The translations under genes and the position numbers were made by a program. 64,000 nucleotides of DNA from Thermococcus camini (GTDB lineage: Archaea > Methanobacteriota_B > Thermococci > Thermococcales > Thermococcaceae), in contig NZ_LR881183.1 in assembly GCF_904067545.1 (NCBI RefSeq), forward strand, positions 1,616,277 to 1,680,276. Reading direction: 5' to 3'. The notes under the pieces were generated by a model. That model had not been told where the DNA came from and made no database searches. It saw nothing but the letters and a program-made list of their open reading frames with translations. Of the stretch, positions 8,640 to 17,916 are shown piece by piece. Positions within the stretch are counted from its first letter, which is position 1; the number at the start of each line of letters is the position of its first letter.

Positions 8640-9506
8640 GTGGACAAAAATGTAAGGATTATAGTTCTCGTTTTCTCTTTTATTTTGGTTCTCGCGCTGG
8701 GTTACTACATATCCGGGAACCAGCTACCAAGTCAGGACTCCAGCGACGGAGTGGACTACTCCACCGTAACCTGCACGCTCGAGACGGAGCCCCAGTTCAC
8801 CCACGCAAACGCCTGGACCGGCTGGAGTATCAGGGAGCTCTTAGACAACCGCATGGTGGAGTTCACCGACTTCTTAGAGTTCGTCCCAAAAGTATCGCTG
8901 AGTGAAGGAAAGAGCAGCGGTTACCTGCACGCGGAGGACTGGCCGGCCGAGATGGAGTTAAGGCCGAAGTGCGTATTGGCTGGAAGTGCAGTCTTCTTCG
9001 AGAACAACGACACCGCGAGGGGAATGTACTACCCGGTAGTTGCCGGAAACAGGGGGGCGATAAAAAGGCAAGACATTGAACTACCCGCGGGGAACGTTTA
9101 CTTCGCCCACTACGCGATACCTGTGAAGAACGCCACCTGGGAGGTAACGGAGAACCTCGCGAACTCGAACGGGACTGACTTCCTGATGAGCGGCGGCATC
9201 TCGGAGAGAAGAAGAACAACGCTCACCGGGGCCTGCACCTGCCCCGTTGAAGCGGTAATTGCCCAGCTCGACGAGGCAATAAAGGCGAAGGGATTTGAAG
9301 AAGTCGCCCTGGAGGAAAACCCCGCCGAGAACGAGTATTTCAATCCGCTCAGTATCAAACTCTACCGCAGAGGCGACGAATACCTCTACGTGGAATTCGC
9401 CAAAGTCAATGGCATGGATCTGGTGAGAGTCCTCATGATAATGGGCGACGAGGAAGTCGTGAAAGCCTACGCGAAAGCCTTCACCGCGGGAAGCGTCGAA
9501 GGCTAA
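8640..9506 (+). CDS. Membrane-anchored/secreted hypothetical protein
   Basis: Encodes 288 residues from a GTG start with GAGGTGAT upstream. The N-terminus is a signal anchor (IIVLVFSFILVLALGYYISG), then an extracytoplasmic region with several Cys residues (VTCTLE, KCVLAG, ACTCPVEAV) that could pair in disulfides. No known domain was recognised. It follows the C39-like peptidase by 11 bases, so cotranscription is likely and a role as partner, substrate or inhibitor is possible but unproven. It has higher GC than the 3' half of the peptidase gene. Confidence 0.65.
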   Translation: MDKNVRIIVLVFSFILVLALGYYISGNQLPSQDSSDGVDYSTVTCTLETEPQFTHANAWTGWSIRELLDNRMVEFTDFLEFVPKVSLSEGKSSGYLHAEDWPAEMELRPKCVLAGSAVFFENNDTARGMYYPVVAGNRGAIKRQDIELPAGNVYFAHYAIPVKNATWEVTENLANSNGTDFLMSGGISERRRTTLTGACTCPVEAVIAQLDEAIKAKGFEEVALEENPAENEYFNPLSIKLYRRGDEYLYVEFAKVNGMDLVRVLMIMGDEEVVKAYAKAFTAGSVEG

Positions 9507-9573
9507 AGCCTTCCCTTTTTCACAATCGACAGGGCAGAGTAAAGGAGCAAATAAAGAGACAAGGAGAAAAGCC

Positions 9574-10554
<981 letters not shown>

Positions 10555-10699
10555 TTACTGGTAACCCCATATTATGTCGGGAGGGTTTATAGAGCTTTTT
10601 ATGTTCATCGGTGAAGATTTTAGTTCCTTGATGTAAGGAAAAATACCTGGAGACTACCCTTTACATTTGTAAACGGGCCTAACGACCATTGCAGAAAGA

Positions 10700-10706
10700 T
10701 TTATAA
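10700..10706 (+). promoter_or_regulatory. TATA box of the aminotransferase gene
   Basis: TTTATAA preceded by a purine-rich BRE-like AGAAAGA. Transcription would start near 10725-10730, so the in-frame GTG at 10727 is an unlikely translation start and the ATG at 10796 is favoured. Confidence 0.55.
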
Positions 10707-10795
10707 CCAATCGCCGCCATCGTTAAGTGTATAGAATTGGTGACGTGCTCAAAAGTGTGCATTTAATGGGGGGAACGGAAGTGGAGGAAAAACTC

Positions 10796-12037
10796 ATGCG
10801 CAAGCTGGGTTCAGGTTCACTGGACTTTGAAACGTACTTCTCTGATAAGGCCAAAGGGATGAAGGCTTCAGAAATCAGGGAGCTCCTCAAACTCGTCGAG
10901 AGCTCGGATGTTATCTCACTCGCCGGTGGCCTCCCCGCACCGGAGACCTTCCCGGTTGAGAAGATCAAGGAGATAGCCCAGGACGTTCTCACCCACCACG
11001 CCGACAAGGCGCTCCAGTACGGTACCACCAAGGGATTCACCCCGCTCCGCCTCACCCTCGCGGACTGGATGGAGAAGCGCTACGGCATTCCAACCAGCAA
11101 GGTTGAGATAATGATGGTCGCCGGCAGCCAGCAGGCTCTCGACCTCATCGGAAGGACTTTCATCAACCCCGGGGACCTGATCGTCGTCGAGGGGCCGACC
11201 TACCTCGCCGCCCTCAACGCGTTCAAGTACTACGACCCCGAGTTCATCAGCATCCCGATGGACGACAACGGAATGATGGTCGACCTCCTGGAGGAGAAGC
11301 TCAGGAAGCTCAACGCCGAGGGCAAGAAGATCAAATTCGTCTACACGGTCTCAACCTTCCAGAACCCGATGGGCGTCACGATGAGCCTGGACAGGAGGAA
11401 GAGGCTCATCGAGCTCGCGAGGGAATACGACTTCCTCATCGTTGAGGACAGCCCGTACAGTGAGCTTCGCTACTCCGGAGAGCCCATCCCGCCGATCAAG
11501 CACTTCGATGACGAAGGGCGCGTCATGTACCTCGGAACCTTCTCAAAGATACTCGCGCCAGGATTCAGGCTCGGATGGATAGCGGCACACCCCCACTTCA
11601 TAAGGAAGATGGAGATAGCCAAGCAGGCCGTTGACCTCTGCGCCAACACGCTCGCGCAGCTCATCGCCTGGAAGTACGTTGAGGAGGGCTACCTCGACGA
11701 GCAGATACCGAAGATAATCGAGTTCTACAAGCCGCGCAGGGACGCGATGCTCGAGGCCCTCGAGGAGTACATGCCAGAGGGCGTCAGGTGGACCAAGCCC
11801 GAGGGAGGAATGTTCATCTGGGTCACCCTCCCGGAGGGCATCGACACCAAACTCATGATGGAGAAGGCCGTCTCCAAGGGCGTCGCCTACGTCCCCGGTG
11901 AGGCGTTCTTCGCCCACCGCGACGTCAAGAACACGATGCGCCTGAACTTCACCTACGTGCCCGAGGAGAAGATACGCGAGGGTGTCAAGAGGCTCGCCGA
12001 GGTTATAGAGGAAGAAATGAAGGCCCTTAAAGGCTGA
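10796..12037 (+). CDS. Class I PLP aminotransferase (multi-substrate/2-aminoadipate type)
   Basis: Encodes 413 residues of fold-type I aminotransferase. The Schiff-base Lys lies in GTFSKILAPGFRLGW, the Arg that binds the substrate carboxylate in MRLNFT, and the cofactor Asp/Tyr in VEDSPYSEL. It resembles the archaeal LysN/ARO8-like group that transaminates aromatic amino acids, 2-aminoadipate or kynurenine using 2-oxoglutarate; the exact substrate is not decided. The ATG at 10796 follows GGAGG by eight bases. An in-frame extension reaches 10727 but starts at the predicted transcription start. It probably takes part in amino-acid fermentation. Confidence 0.88.
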   Translation: MRKLGSGSLDFETYFSDKAKGMKASEIRELLKLVESSDVISLAGGLPAPETFPVEKIKEIAQDVLTHHADKALQYGTTKGFTPLRLTLADWMEKRYGIPTSKVEIMMVAGSQQALDLIGRTFINPGDLIVVEGPTYLAALNAFKYYDPEFISIPMDDNGMMVDLLEEKLRKLNAEGKKIKFVYTVSTFQNPMGVTMSLDRRKRLIELAREYDFLIVEDSPYSELRYSGEPIPPIKHFDDEGRVMYLGTFSKILAPGFRLGWIAAHPHFIRKMEIAKQAVDLCANTLAQLIAWKYVEEGYLDEQIPKIIEFYKPRRDAMLEALEEYMPEGVRWTKPEGGMFIWVTLPEGIDTKLMMEKAVSKGVAYVPGEAFFAHRDVKNTMRLNFTYVPEEKIREGVKRLAEVIEEEMKALKG

Positions 12038-12103
12038 CCACTCTTCTTTTTCTTTCGCAAAGCTTTTTATCCCCCTCTTAGAACCCCAGTTAAGGTGATA
12101 GTC

Positions 12104-12991
12104 ATGAAACCGCTGATCGGTATAATCGGTCAGATTGACCACTCGAGGAACAGACTGTTTCTGGACAAAACTCACATCGAGAAGGTCGCGGCGGCCGGCG
12201 GAATCCCCGCGGTTTTCAACACCGCCGCCTCACCGGACGAGGTTCTGGAGCACGTCGATGGGGTACTCCTCATAGAGGGGCCCGACGTTCACCCACATTT
12301 CTACGGGGAGGACCCTTCCGGTGCCATCAAGTACGTCGATGTTGACAGGGACGAGTTTGAGATAAGCCTCGTGAGAAAGGCCGTTGAGAGGGGGGTTCCA
12401 ATACTCGGTATCTGCAGGGGCATGCAGGTCATAAACGTGGCCCTGGGCGGAACCCTCTACCAAGACCTCAACGAGATACCCAAGGCAATAAAGCACGACT
12501 GGGAGCTCAAACTCATAGGGCCGAGCCAGCGCGTCCACGGGGTCAGGATAAAGATGAGCTCAAAGCTCTACGGAATACTCAAGGACGAGCTGGACATAGA
12601 GGGCACCAACGAGGTCTATCTCCGGGTGAACAGCTTCCATCACCAGGCCATCAAAAGGGTGGGCGAGGGAATTCGACCGGTTGCGTACGCGGTCGATGGA
12701 CTGATCGAAGCGATAGAGGGTGCAGAGGGCGCCGAGGGTTTTATCATGGGGGTTCAGTGGCAGCCCGAATACCTGCCCGAGATGGAGAGACTGTACGAGG
12801 CCTTTGTAAGGGCCGCGGCCGAGTACCGGGCGAAGAAGCTCGAGCTTGAGAGGGTCGAGATAGAGGCGGAGCTCAAGGAAAAGCTCGGGAAGGCGGAAGC
12901 CGAGGAAGCCCCATCCATCACGGGGGAACAAGATGAGAGCCATCACAGCTCGGAAACGACCGATAGCCCTCCCGACACGAACCGAACGTGA
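12104..12991 (+). CDS. Class I glutamine amidotransferase-like (peptidase C26) protein with His-to-Gln change
   Basis: Encodes 295 residues of the gamma-glutamyl hydrolase/PuuD family. The nucleophile elbow is GICRGMQV (Cys104), and the family's closing motif is GVQWQPE (Gln220, Glu222) where relatives have GVQWHPE. The catalytic His is therefore replaced by Gln. Other family marks are present (EGPDVHPHFYGED, SFHHQAIK). The last 45 residues are a charged, Ser/Thr-rich tail that overlaps the convergent radical SAM gene by 74 bases. It may be a weak or altered hydrolase, or use another base such as His179/His180. The ATG at 12104 follows GGTGA. Confidence 0.8.
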   Translation: MKPLIGIIGQIDHSRNRLFLDKTHIEKVAAAGGIPAVFNTAASPDEVLEHVDGVLLIEGPDVHPHFYGEDPSGAIKYVDVDRDEFEISLVRKAVERGVPILGICRGMQVINVALGGTLYQDLNEIPKAIKHDWELKLIGPSQRVHGVRIKMSSKLYGILKDELDIEGTNEVYLRVNSFHHQAIKRVGEGIRPVAYAVDGLIEAIEGAEGAEGFIMGVQWQPEYLPEMERLYEAFVRAAAEYRAKKLELERVEIEAELKEKLGKAEAEEAPSITGEQDESHHSSETTDSPPDTNRT

Positions 12992-13760
12992 TTCCTTTCC
13001 CCAGAACCTTCCTCTCCGCCTCCCTCAGGATTTCAAACCTCAGCTCGCGGGGCAGGTAGTAATAACCCCCTATCCTCTCACCCTTCTCGTAAAGGGGCCA
13101 CAGCCTCTCCATCAGCTCCGGAAACTTGGCGAACATACGCCTCTTCGAATCCGGCCGGAGCTTGAGGGTTGAAACGGTTATATGGTCGACAAAATCCAGC
13201 GCGTCGAGCGTTTCATCGAAGTCCTCCCAGGTATAGAAGGGGATTATGGGGTCTATCCTTGCATAAACCGGAATCCCCGCTTTCTTGGCCTTCTTGAGGG
13301 CCCGTATCCTGGCCCTGGGCGAGGGCGCGTTGGGTTCCAAAAGCTTGGCCTTTCTCTCGTCCACTGTCGTGACGGTTACCCCGACGGCACACTTAAGCTC
13401 GCTAAGAACATCTAGGTCGCGCTCAAAAAGGCTTGACTTTGTGAGGATCAGACAGCGGACGTCGTAGCGCCTGAAGAGCTTGAGAACGCTCCTGGTTATG
13501 CCCAGTCCACGCTCGATCGTTGGATACGGGTCGGAGGAGTAGGAGAGCGCTATTATGTGGCGCCGGTCAAAACGCCTTAACTCACGCTCCAGTTTTGGAA
13601 GAAGCCCCTCCTTCGTTCTCACGCGGAAGGCGTTGGGGATGTAGCTCGTTATGTAGCAGTAAACGCACGCGTGGTCGCAGCCGGTGTACACATTGAGGGT
13701 GTACTTGAACGGACAGGTGCAGAGCTCAGCCTTCCAGGGGTCGAAGGGCCTGATGTACAT
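12918..13760 (-). CDS. Radical SAM protein (SPL-like family)
   Basis: Encodes 280 residues with the cluster motif CxxxCxxC at C28, C32 and C35 (GCDHACVYC) in the spore-photoproduct-lyase-like group of radical SAM proteins (Rv2578c type). Conserved SYSSDPYPTIE and RIDPIIPFYTWEDF segments are typical of this group. The cluster cleaves S-adenosylmethionine to a 5'-deoxyadenosyl radical; the substrate is unknown. The 3' end overlaps the C26 gene by 74 bases on the opposite strand. GAGGTG stands immediately upstream of the ATG. Confidence 0.85.
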   Translation of the reverse strand: MYIRPFDPWKAELCTCPFKYTLNVYTGCDHACVYCYITSYIPNAFRVRTKEGLLPKLERELRRFDRRHIIALSYSSDPYPTIERGLGITRSVLKLFRRYDVRCLILTKSSLFERDLDVLSELKCAVGVTVTTVDERKAKLLEPNAPSPRARIRALKKAKKAGIPVYARIDPIIPFYTWEDFDETLDALDFVDHITVSTLKLRPDSKRRMFAKFPELMERLWPLYEKGERIGGYYYLPRELRFEILREAERKVLGKGITFGSCREGYRSFPSCDGSHLVPP

Positions 13761-13819
13761 CACCTCAAGTTTCAGAAACCCCTTTAAAGGCCTTGCCCGA
13801 GGTGAAAGGGGTGATGCTC

Positions 13820-14227
13820 ATGACCGAACCCGTAAAAGGAAAGGTCGAGTGGTTCAAGGATTACCAGTTCATCGGCAGGATTGAAAGCGACAAATGCTCC
13901 GTCATACTTGGGGAGGGCGGCATAAGCCCCATGAAGCTCCTCCTTCTGAGTGTTGCCGGCTGCACCGCCTACGACGTCGTCATGATTCTCCAGAAGATGC
14001 GCGAACCGATTGAAGGTCTCGAAGTCGAGATTTCAGGCGAGAGGAGGGAGGAGCACCCGAAGATATACAGGAAAGTCCACCTACACTACAGGATATACGG
14101 GGACGTGAAGGAGGAGAAGGCGAAGAGGGCGATAGAGCTGAGCCAGGACAAGTACTGCTCGGCCTCGGCCCACGTGAAGCTAAGCGGCGCTGAAGTTACG
14201 TATTCATTCGAGGTAATCAGGGGTTAG
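13820..14227 (+). CDS. OsmC-family protein
   Basis: Encodes 135 residues of OsmC/Ohr fold. Two conserved Cys are present, in VAGCTAYDVV and DKYCSASAHV, as expected for the redox-active pair of the family (peroxide/hydroperoxide reduction). Other marks are the N-terminal KGKVEW strand and the GGxSPMKLLL helix. The start at 13820 (second of two ATGs, with GGGGTG upstream) gives the common family length. It may protect against peroxide, but archaeal members can have other thiol functions. Confidence 0.85.
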   Translation: MTEPVKGKVEWFKDYQFIGRIESDKCSVILGEGGISPMKLLLLSVAGCTAYDVVMILQKMREPIEGLEVEISGERREEHPKIYRKVHLHYRIYGDVKEEKAKRAIELSQDKYCSASAHVKLSGAEVTYSFEVIRG

Positions 14228-14266
14228 GTTTTTAACCTCCTCTTCTTCCCGCCTTCGGGTGGTGAC

Positions 14267-14908
14267 GTGATAGAGCTGGTCAAGCACTTCGTCATACTCT
14301 ACGGCGGCCTGTTCGCAATAACGAACCCGGTCGGAGCGGTTCCAGTCTTCCTCGGGGTTACCCACGACCTCTCCTGGGGCCAGAGACGGGAAATAGCACA
14401 AAAAACCGCCACCACTGTTATCGTGACCCTCGTCGTCTTCGCCCTCATAGGGGAGTGGATATTCAAGTTCTTCGGCTCGAGCATCGATGCCTTCGCGATA
14501 GCCGGAGGAATTTTGCTCTTCAAGATGGCAATGGACATGCTCTCGGGCCGACTCTCAACGGTCAAGATAAGCAAGGAGGAAACCGAAGAGTTCAGTGAGG
14601 AAGTGGTTACACTGGAGGAGGTTGCCATAATCCCGCTCGCCATACCCCTTATCTCGGGCCCGGGTGCGATAACCACGGTCATGCTCTACATGGCCAAAAG
14701 CACCTCCGTTCCGGAAAAGGCGACGGTGATAGCGAGCATTCTCGCGATAGGCCTGACCGTCTGGCTGATCCTCTGTTCCTCCAACAGGATACAGAGGAAG
14801 CTCGGCAGGGTGGGAATAAAGGTCATGACCAGGATGATGGGTCTGATACTGACGTCCATGGCGGTGCAGATGATAATAAACGGCATCAAGGGGGCGTTTG
14901 GAATTTAA
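14267..14908 (+). CDS. MarC-family integral membrane protein
   Basis: Encodes 213 residues with six predicted transmembrane segments. Family marks are the ITNPVGAVPVF motif near the N-terminus and the PLAIPLISGPGAITTVM motif in the centre. MarC (UPF0056) proteins are cytoplasmic-membrane proteins of uncertain transport function, possibly exporters of small metabolites. A GTG start follows GGTGGTGAC. It is separated from OsmC by 39 bases and may be expressed independently. Confidence 0.9.
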   Translation: MIELVKHFVILYGGLFAITNPVGAVPVFLGVTHDLSWGQRREIAQKTATTVIVTLVVFALIGEWIFKFFGSSIDAFAIAGGILLFKMAMDMLSGRLSTVKISKEETEEFSEEVVTLEEVAIIPLAIPLISGPGAITTVMLYMAKSTSVPEKATVIASILAIGLTVWLILCSSNRIQRKLGRVGIKVMTRMMGLILTSMAVQMIINGIKGAFGI

Positions 14909-14959
14909 CCCACTAAATCCCCTTCTTCATCATTTTTAACAACTCGAAAAAGTTAAACA

Positions 14960-15016
14960 CCATGGGCGTTCCAGGCTTACCCCTTTCCCGCCCTGAAGGG
15001 CGAGGCTCTCAGAAGG
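14960..15016 (+). repeat. Dispersed hairpin-containing repeat, copy B
   Basis: Second copy of the element at 7207-7262. It begins CCATGG and contains CGCCCTGAAGGGCG, a perfect five-base-pair stem with a four-base loop, followed by AGGCT. It lies between marC and the DUF1884 gene. The rest of the intergenic region (14909-15158) contains only the relic frame at 14962-15108 and the DUF1884 promoter. Confidence 0.45.
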
Positions 15017-15108
15017 TCAAGGGGACGAAGTTGCCCAGGATTATTATGATAACAGGGGACGAGGAAACCGTGGAAGTCTATGAGGCTGCATTCAGCAGTG
15101 CCCTCTGA
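14962..15108 (+). other. Short open frame, possible gene relic
   Basis: A 48-codon frame from ATG to TGA crosses the hairpin repeat and then reads KLPRIIMITGDEETVEVYEAA-like sequence, which has ordinary protein character. The first half is repeat-derived. There is no Shine-Dalgarno. It is best seen as the remnant of a larger gene truncated by the repeat; its identity is not recognised. Confidence 0.2.
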
Positions 15109-15158
15109 GCAATCACCCTTTTAAACTTCCCCCACCAATTCTCTAAATGGTGTTGAAA

Positions 15159-15440
15159 ATGCGTGGCGACCTGATCCGTGTTCTGAGCACAGCGGAGGAG
15201 AAGGCAAACGAGCTCAAGCTCGACGGATACGAGCCGGACGTGGTCCTTCTTGGAAAGGAGGCCTACGAGTTCATAAGGGCGCAGATAAACGAGGAGTTTG
15301 GCGACGAGGAGGAGGTTTTCGAGCTCTCCGGGCTCAAGATACGTGTGGTCGAAGAGCTCGATGGTGACGCCGTCGTCATTGACAGCAAGGCCATCGGTCT
15401 GGGCCTGGGAGGCGCAAAGCGCTTCAAGGTCGTCCTATAA
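15159..15440 (+). CDS. DUF1884 protein, HK97 A-domain-like (family 4 encapsulin)
   Basis: Encodes 93 residues (97 if the ATG at 15147 is used). The sequence (RGDLIRVL, DGYEPDVVLLGKEAYEF, GDAVVIDSK, GGAKRFKV) closely resembles Pyrococcus furiosus PF0899, the DUF1884 protein of known structure. That family has been classified as family 4 encapsulins: proteins reduced to the HK97 A-domain and found in hyperthermophile operons beside metabolic enzymes. A CTTTTAAA element at 15118-15125 predicts a very short leader, and GGTG precedes the second ATG. Whether it forms an assembly is unknown. Its 3' end overlaps the convergent CitG-like gene by 17 bases. Confidence 0.75.
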   Translation: MRGDLIRVLSTAEEKANELKLDGYEPDVVLLGKEAYEFIRAQINEEFGDEEEVFELSGLKIRVVEELDGDAVVIDSKAIGLGLGGAKRFKVVL

Positions 15441-16350
15441 CCCCCCAGACCCTCCCATTTCTCAGTTCTATCCTTAATCCCCTGAGAACGAGCAGGCTGA
15501 GAGAGACGGCCATAACGTCCGCCAGGCTTCCAGGGTTTCTCAGGTCGCCCCTTTCGCGCATGAAGGCATCGAACTCCTCAAGGCTCAGCTCCCCTGCGAG
15601 AACCTTTCCAGCTTTTTCCCGAACGAGCTTCGCCTCCTCAAGGCCAGCCTTTCTAACTATCAGCGTGTCGATGTTTGTCGAAAGCAGCTCAATGAAGGCC
15701 CTCACGACGGCGTCCTCCAGGGGGAGCTCCTTTATCAGCTCGTAGAGCCTGCCAAAGGTGGAGTAACTCAGCTCGTATCCGTCGAGCCACTCGCAGAAGA
15801 TGAGTTCCCTTTCACAGCTCATCTCGGCGAGTCTAGCCAAGTTTATCCCGTCCTGGAAAAGCTCCCTGAAGGAATCGTCACTGTAAACATCGTACTTTAC
15901 CCCGCTCGGGATTCCCTTGGGGTTGGCTATCCTTATCGCCCGGTAGAGCTCCATCGTGTCCCTGACGGTTGATTCCTCTATCAGCAGTTTCGCTTTTTTC
16001 CTCGCATCGAGCATGTTGCGGCCCATTGCTAGCCCCATGATGAGGGGAAGCGATAGGGCGATGATGCCAAAGTTTGGGTTGGCGTCCTGGGCCTCGCGCG
16101 ATGCCCCAACGGCACGCTTTATCAGCTCGCCCAGACCGGCTTCCTTTGGTTCCAGTATGCCCTTTCTCAGAAGTTCCGCCGTCTTCACGGCCTCGTAGTA
16201 AACCCCTGTAACGGCCGTGTCGGCGAAGAGGAAGTGGTAGAATGTCAAATCGCTGAAGTCCCGGTAGCGGTTCACGTTGCCCGGTTTTGGAACGGCCGCC
16301 TCAATGAGGGGGCCGAGGGTGAAGGCTCGGACTATTCTCCACCGCTCCAT
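15424..16350 (-). CDS. CitG/MdcB-like triphosphoribosyl-dephospho-CoA synthase family protein
   Basis: Encodes 308 residues, largely helical. The family marks PKPGNVNRYRD near the N-terminus and the later GASREAQDANPNFGI are visible. Bacterial CitG/MdcB make the prosthetic-group precursor of citrate or malonate lyase from ATP and dephospho-CoA. No lyase or CitX/acyl-carrier gene is nearby, so the archaeal substrate may differ. It is last in the minus-strand run with the two membrane genes upstream; its start abuts the 16351 stop. It is convergent with the DUF1884 gene. Confidence 0.8.
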   Translation of the reverse strand: MERWRIVRAFTLGPLIEAAVPKPGNVNRYRDFSDLTFYHFLFADTAVTGVYYEAVKTAELLRKGILEPKEAGLGELIKRAVGASREAQDANPNFGIIALSLPLIMGLAMGRNMLDARKKAKLLIEESTVRDTMELYRAIRIANPKGIPSGVKYDVYSDDSFRELFQDGINLARLAEMSCERELIFCEWLDGYELSYSTFGRLYELIKELPLEDAVVRAFIELLSTNIDTLIVRKAGLEEAKLVREKAGKVLAGELSLEEFDAFMRERGDLRNPGSLADVMAVSLSLLVLRGLRIELRNGRVWGVIGRP

Positions 16351-16587
16351 TCACACCACCAGGTACAGGAGCAGGTAGAGGAGGTAAAGAATTAACACGG
16401 CCCTCCTGAGGGCTCTTCTCGTCAGCATGTAGAGGCCAAAGGCTATGAGCGTAACGCCCCAGAAGGCGTCCCTTATATACGGCGCGTACGGCCTGAGCCA
16501 GTCCAGGAAAGAGGGGTGGAACTCCCTCATAAGGAGGAGAAGACCCAAAAACACGAATAGCCAGCCGAGGGTTCGCATCTCAATCAC
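16351..16587 (-). CDS. Small two-helix membrane protein
   Basis: Encodes 78 residues with hydrophobic segments at the N-terminus (LGWLFVFLGLLLLM), the middle (FWGVTLIAFGLYML) and a third at the C-terminus (LILYLLYLLLYLVV). It resembles the small membrane domain found in LiaF/PspC-type envelope-stress operons. It overlaps the PspC-like stop by eight bases and the CitG-like start follows directly, so all are probably cotranscribed. No enzymatic motif. Confidence 0.7.
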   Translation of the reverse strand: MIEMRTLGWLFVFLGLLLLMREFHPSFLDWLRPYAPYIRDAFWGVTLIAFGLYMLTRRALRRAVLILYLLYLLLYLVV

Positions 16588-17011
16588 CCCTCGTGAGGAG
16601 GATTATTCCGACTATCAGGAACGCAACCGCCAGCAGCGTTCTGAAGTCCATAGCAGGGACGAGGAACGGCATGAAGGGGCCAGCTAGGAGTATTGCACCC
16701 AGTACTATCAGCAGGAGGGCGATTGCCTTCGAGTTTTCGTTTCCGGAAAAGACCTCCCCCAGCCTTTCCCCGGTCTCGTCTACCAGGTTTTCCAGCTTGT
16801 CCGAGAGTGGTTCCTCAGTTTCTTCGCCCTCCTCGGGTATTATGAGCGCCGCAAGGAAGTAGAGCAGCGTCATGGCAACCGGGTTGAACACCAGAAGGAC
16901 CACGAAGATAAGCCTTACAAGGGTTGGGTCAACGTTAAGATGCCGGGCCATGCCCCCGAGCACGCCCAGAAAAATCCGCTCCGTTTTTGACCTCACGAGC
17001 TTCTCAGCCAT
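16580..17011 (-). CDS. PspC-domain membrane protein
   Basis: Encodes 143 residues. An N-terminal PspC domain (RSKTERIFLGVLGGMARHL, then DPTLVRLIFVVLLVF and a hydrophobic helix) is followed by an acidic linker and a C-terminal membrane region (about residues 95-143). PspC proteins sense or respond to membrane stress in bacteria. The ATG at 17011 is preceded by GGTGAG; an upstream GTG is part of that site. It lies between the DUF4097 protein and the small membrane protein in one operon. Confidence 0.85.
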   Translation of the reverse strand: MAEKLVRSKTERIFLGVLGGMARHLNVDPTLVRLIFVVLLVFNPVAMTLLYFLAALIIPEEGEETEEPLSDKLENLVDETGERLGEVFSGNENSKAIALLLIVLGAILLAGPFMPFLVPAMDFRTLLAVAFLIVGIILLTRGD

Positions 17012-17051
17012 GTCTCTCACCGGGTTAGAAAAGATTGGGGGGCTTTAAAAA

Positions 17052-17783
17052 TCATTGCCCTACGGAGACGTCGCCCACAACGTTGGAAATCCTGATTATG
17101 ATTGGCCTTCCCTCGCCGGAGTGGGCCTTCTCGACCTTTCCAAGAACGTCGTCCAGGGAGAGGCTGACGGTGTAGTTGGGGGGCACCCTTATCCCGATGT
17201 CGCCCACGACGTCGTTTATGGTGACATCCCCCTCGGCATGGATACTGACATCCCCGACCACATCGTCAACCCTGTATTCCGCTGGAGCGCTGCTCACAAC
17301 GTCTCCAACGGTGTTCTCGATGACCACCCTCGTGGCATTTGCCCCTATAAAAACGTCCCCAACGGTGTTCTGAACCCAGACGTCGCTCAATCCATTCCCA
17401 ACCTCTATGATAATCCTTCCGTTTTTGTAATCCTCGCAGAGGTTGTGAGTACTAATCCCAAACCCGCTTCTCTTCTTTTCAACGAGGCAGTAAACGGTCA
17501 GAAGGCCGTTCTGGTAGGTTGCATTTACAGGGAGGTTGCTTTTAACCACAACCCCGCTAACGTCGGAGGAAATCAGCTGAACCTTCCCGACCACGTTCTT
17601 AACAATTACAGCTCCGGCGTCAAAGCGGCCGAGCTCCCTTAGAGGGCCGGCGTCTTTTCTCGGAGTTATCCCCTCGATGTGGATGTCGCCGTGAAGGGCC
17701 AGGGCAGTTACAACTACACCAACGAGGAGCAGAACCATGACAGCGCCCACGACCGCACCCAAAAGCCCCGCCTTTCTGCGCAT
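17052..17783 (-). CDS. DUF4097-like beta-repeat surface protein
   Basis: Encodes 243 residues. One N-terminal transmembrane helix (LLGAVVGAVMVLLLVGVVV) anchors a beta-solenoid-like domain with about seven repeats built around VGDV or VGKV spaced by 14-20 residues (TVGDVFIG, TVGDVVSS, VVGDVSIH, VVGDIGIR, VVGDVSVG). DUF4097/putative adhesin domains occur in PspC/LiaF-type envelope operons, as here (41 bases upstream of the PspC gene). It probably faces outside the cell. The start is uncertain by nine codons; GGTGAG precedes the chosen ATG. Confidence 0.75.
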   Translation of the reverse strand: MRRKAGLLGAVVGAVMVLLLVGVVVTALALHGDIHIEGITPRKDAGPLRELGRFDAGAVIVKNVVGKVQLISSDVSGVVVKSNLPVNATYQNGLLTVYCLVEKKRSGFGISTHNLCEDYKNGRIIIEVGNGLSDVWVQNTVGDVFIGANATRVVIENTVGDVVSSAPAEYRVDDVVGDVSIHAEGDVTINDVVGDIGIRVPPNYTVSLSLDDVLGKVEKAHSGEGRPIIIRISNVVGDVSVGQ

Positions 17784-17916
17784 CATACTCACCGATGAAA
17801 ATTTCATCATTCACCGTATAAACTTTACGCCCCCGAGGGGTTATGCCCAGGGACAGTAACGCCCGAAAGTACGAGGAGAGTTAGAGGAGAGAAAACAAGG
17901 AAAAACGAAGAAGCAC

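Noticed and set aside
14962-15108. 48-codon frame as a real gene
   Set aside because: It crosses the dispersed repeat and lacks a ribosome-binding site; listed only as a possible relic.
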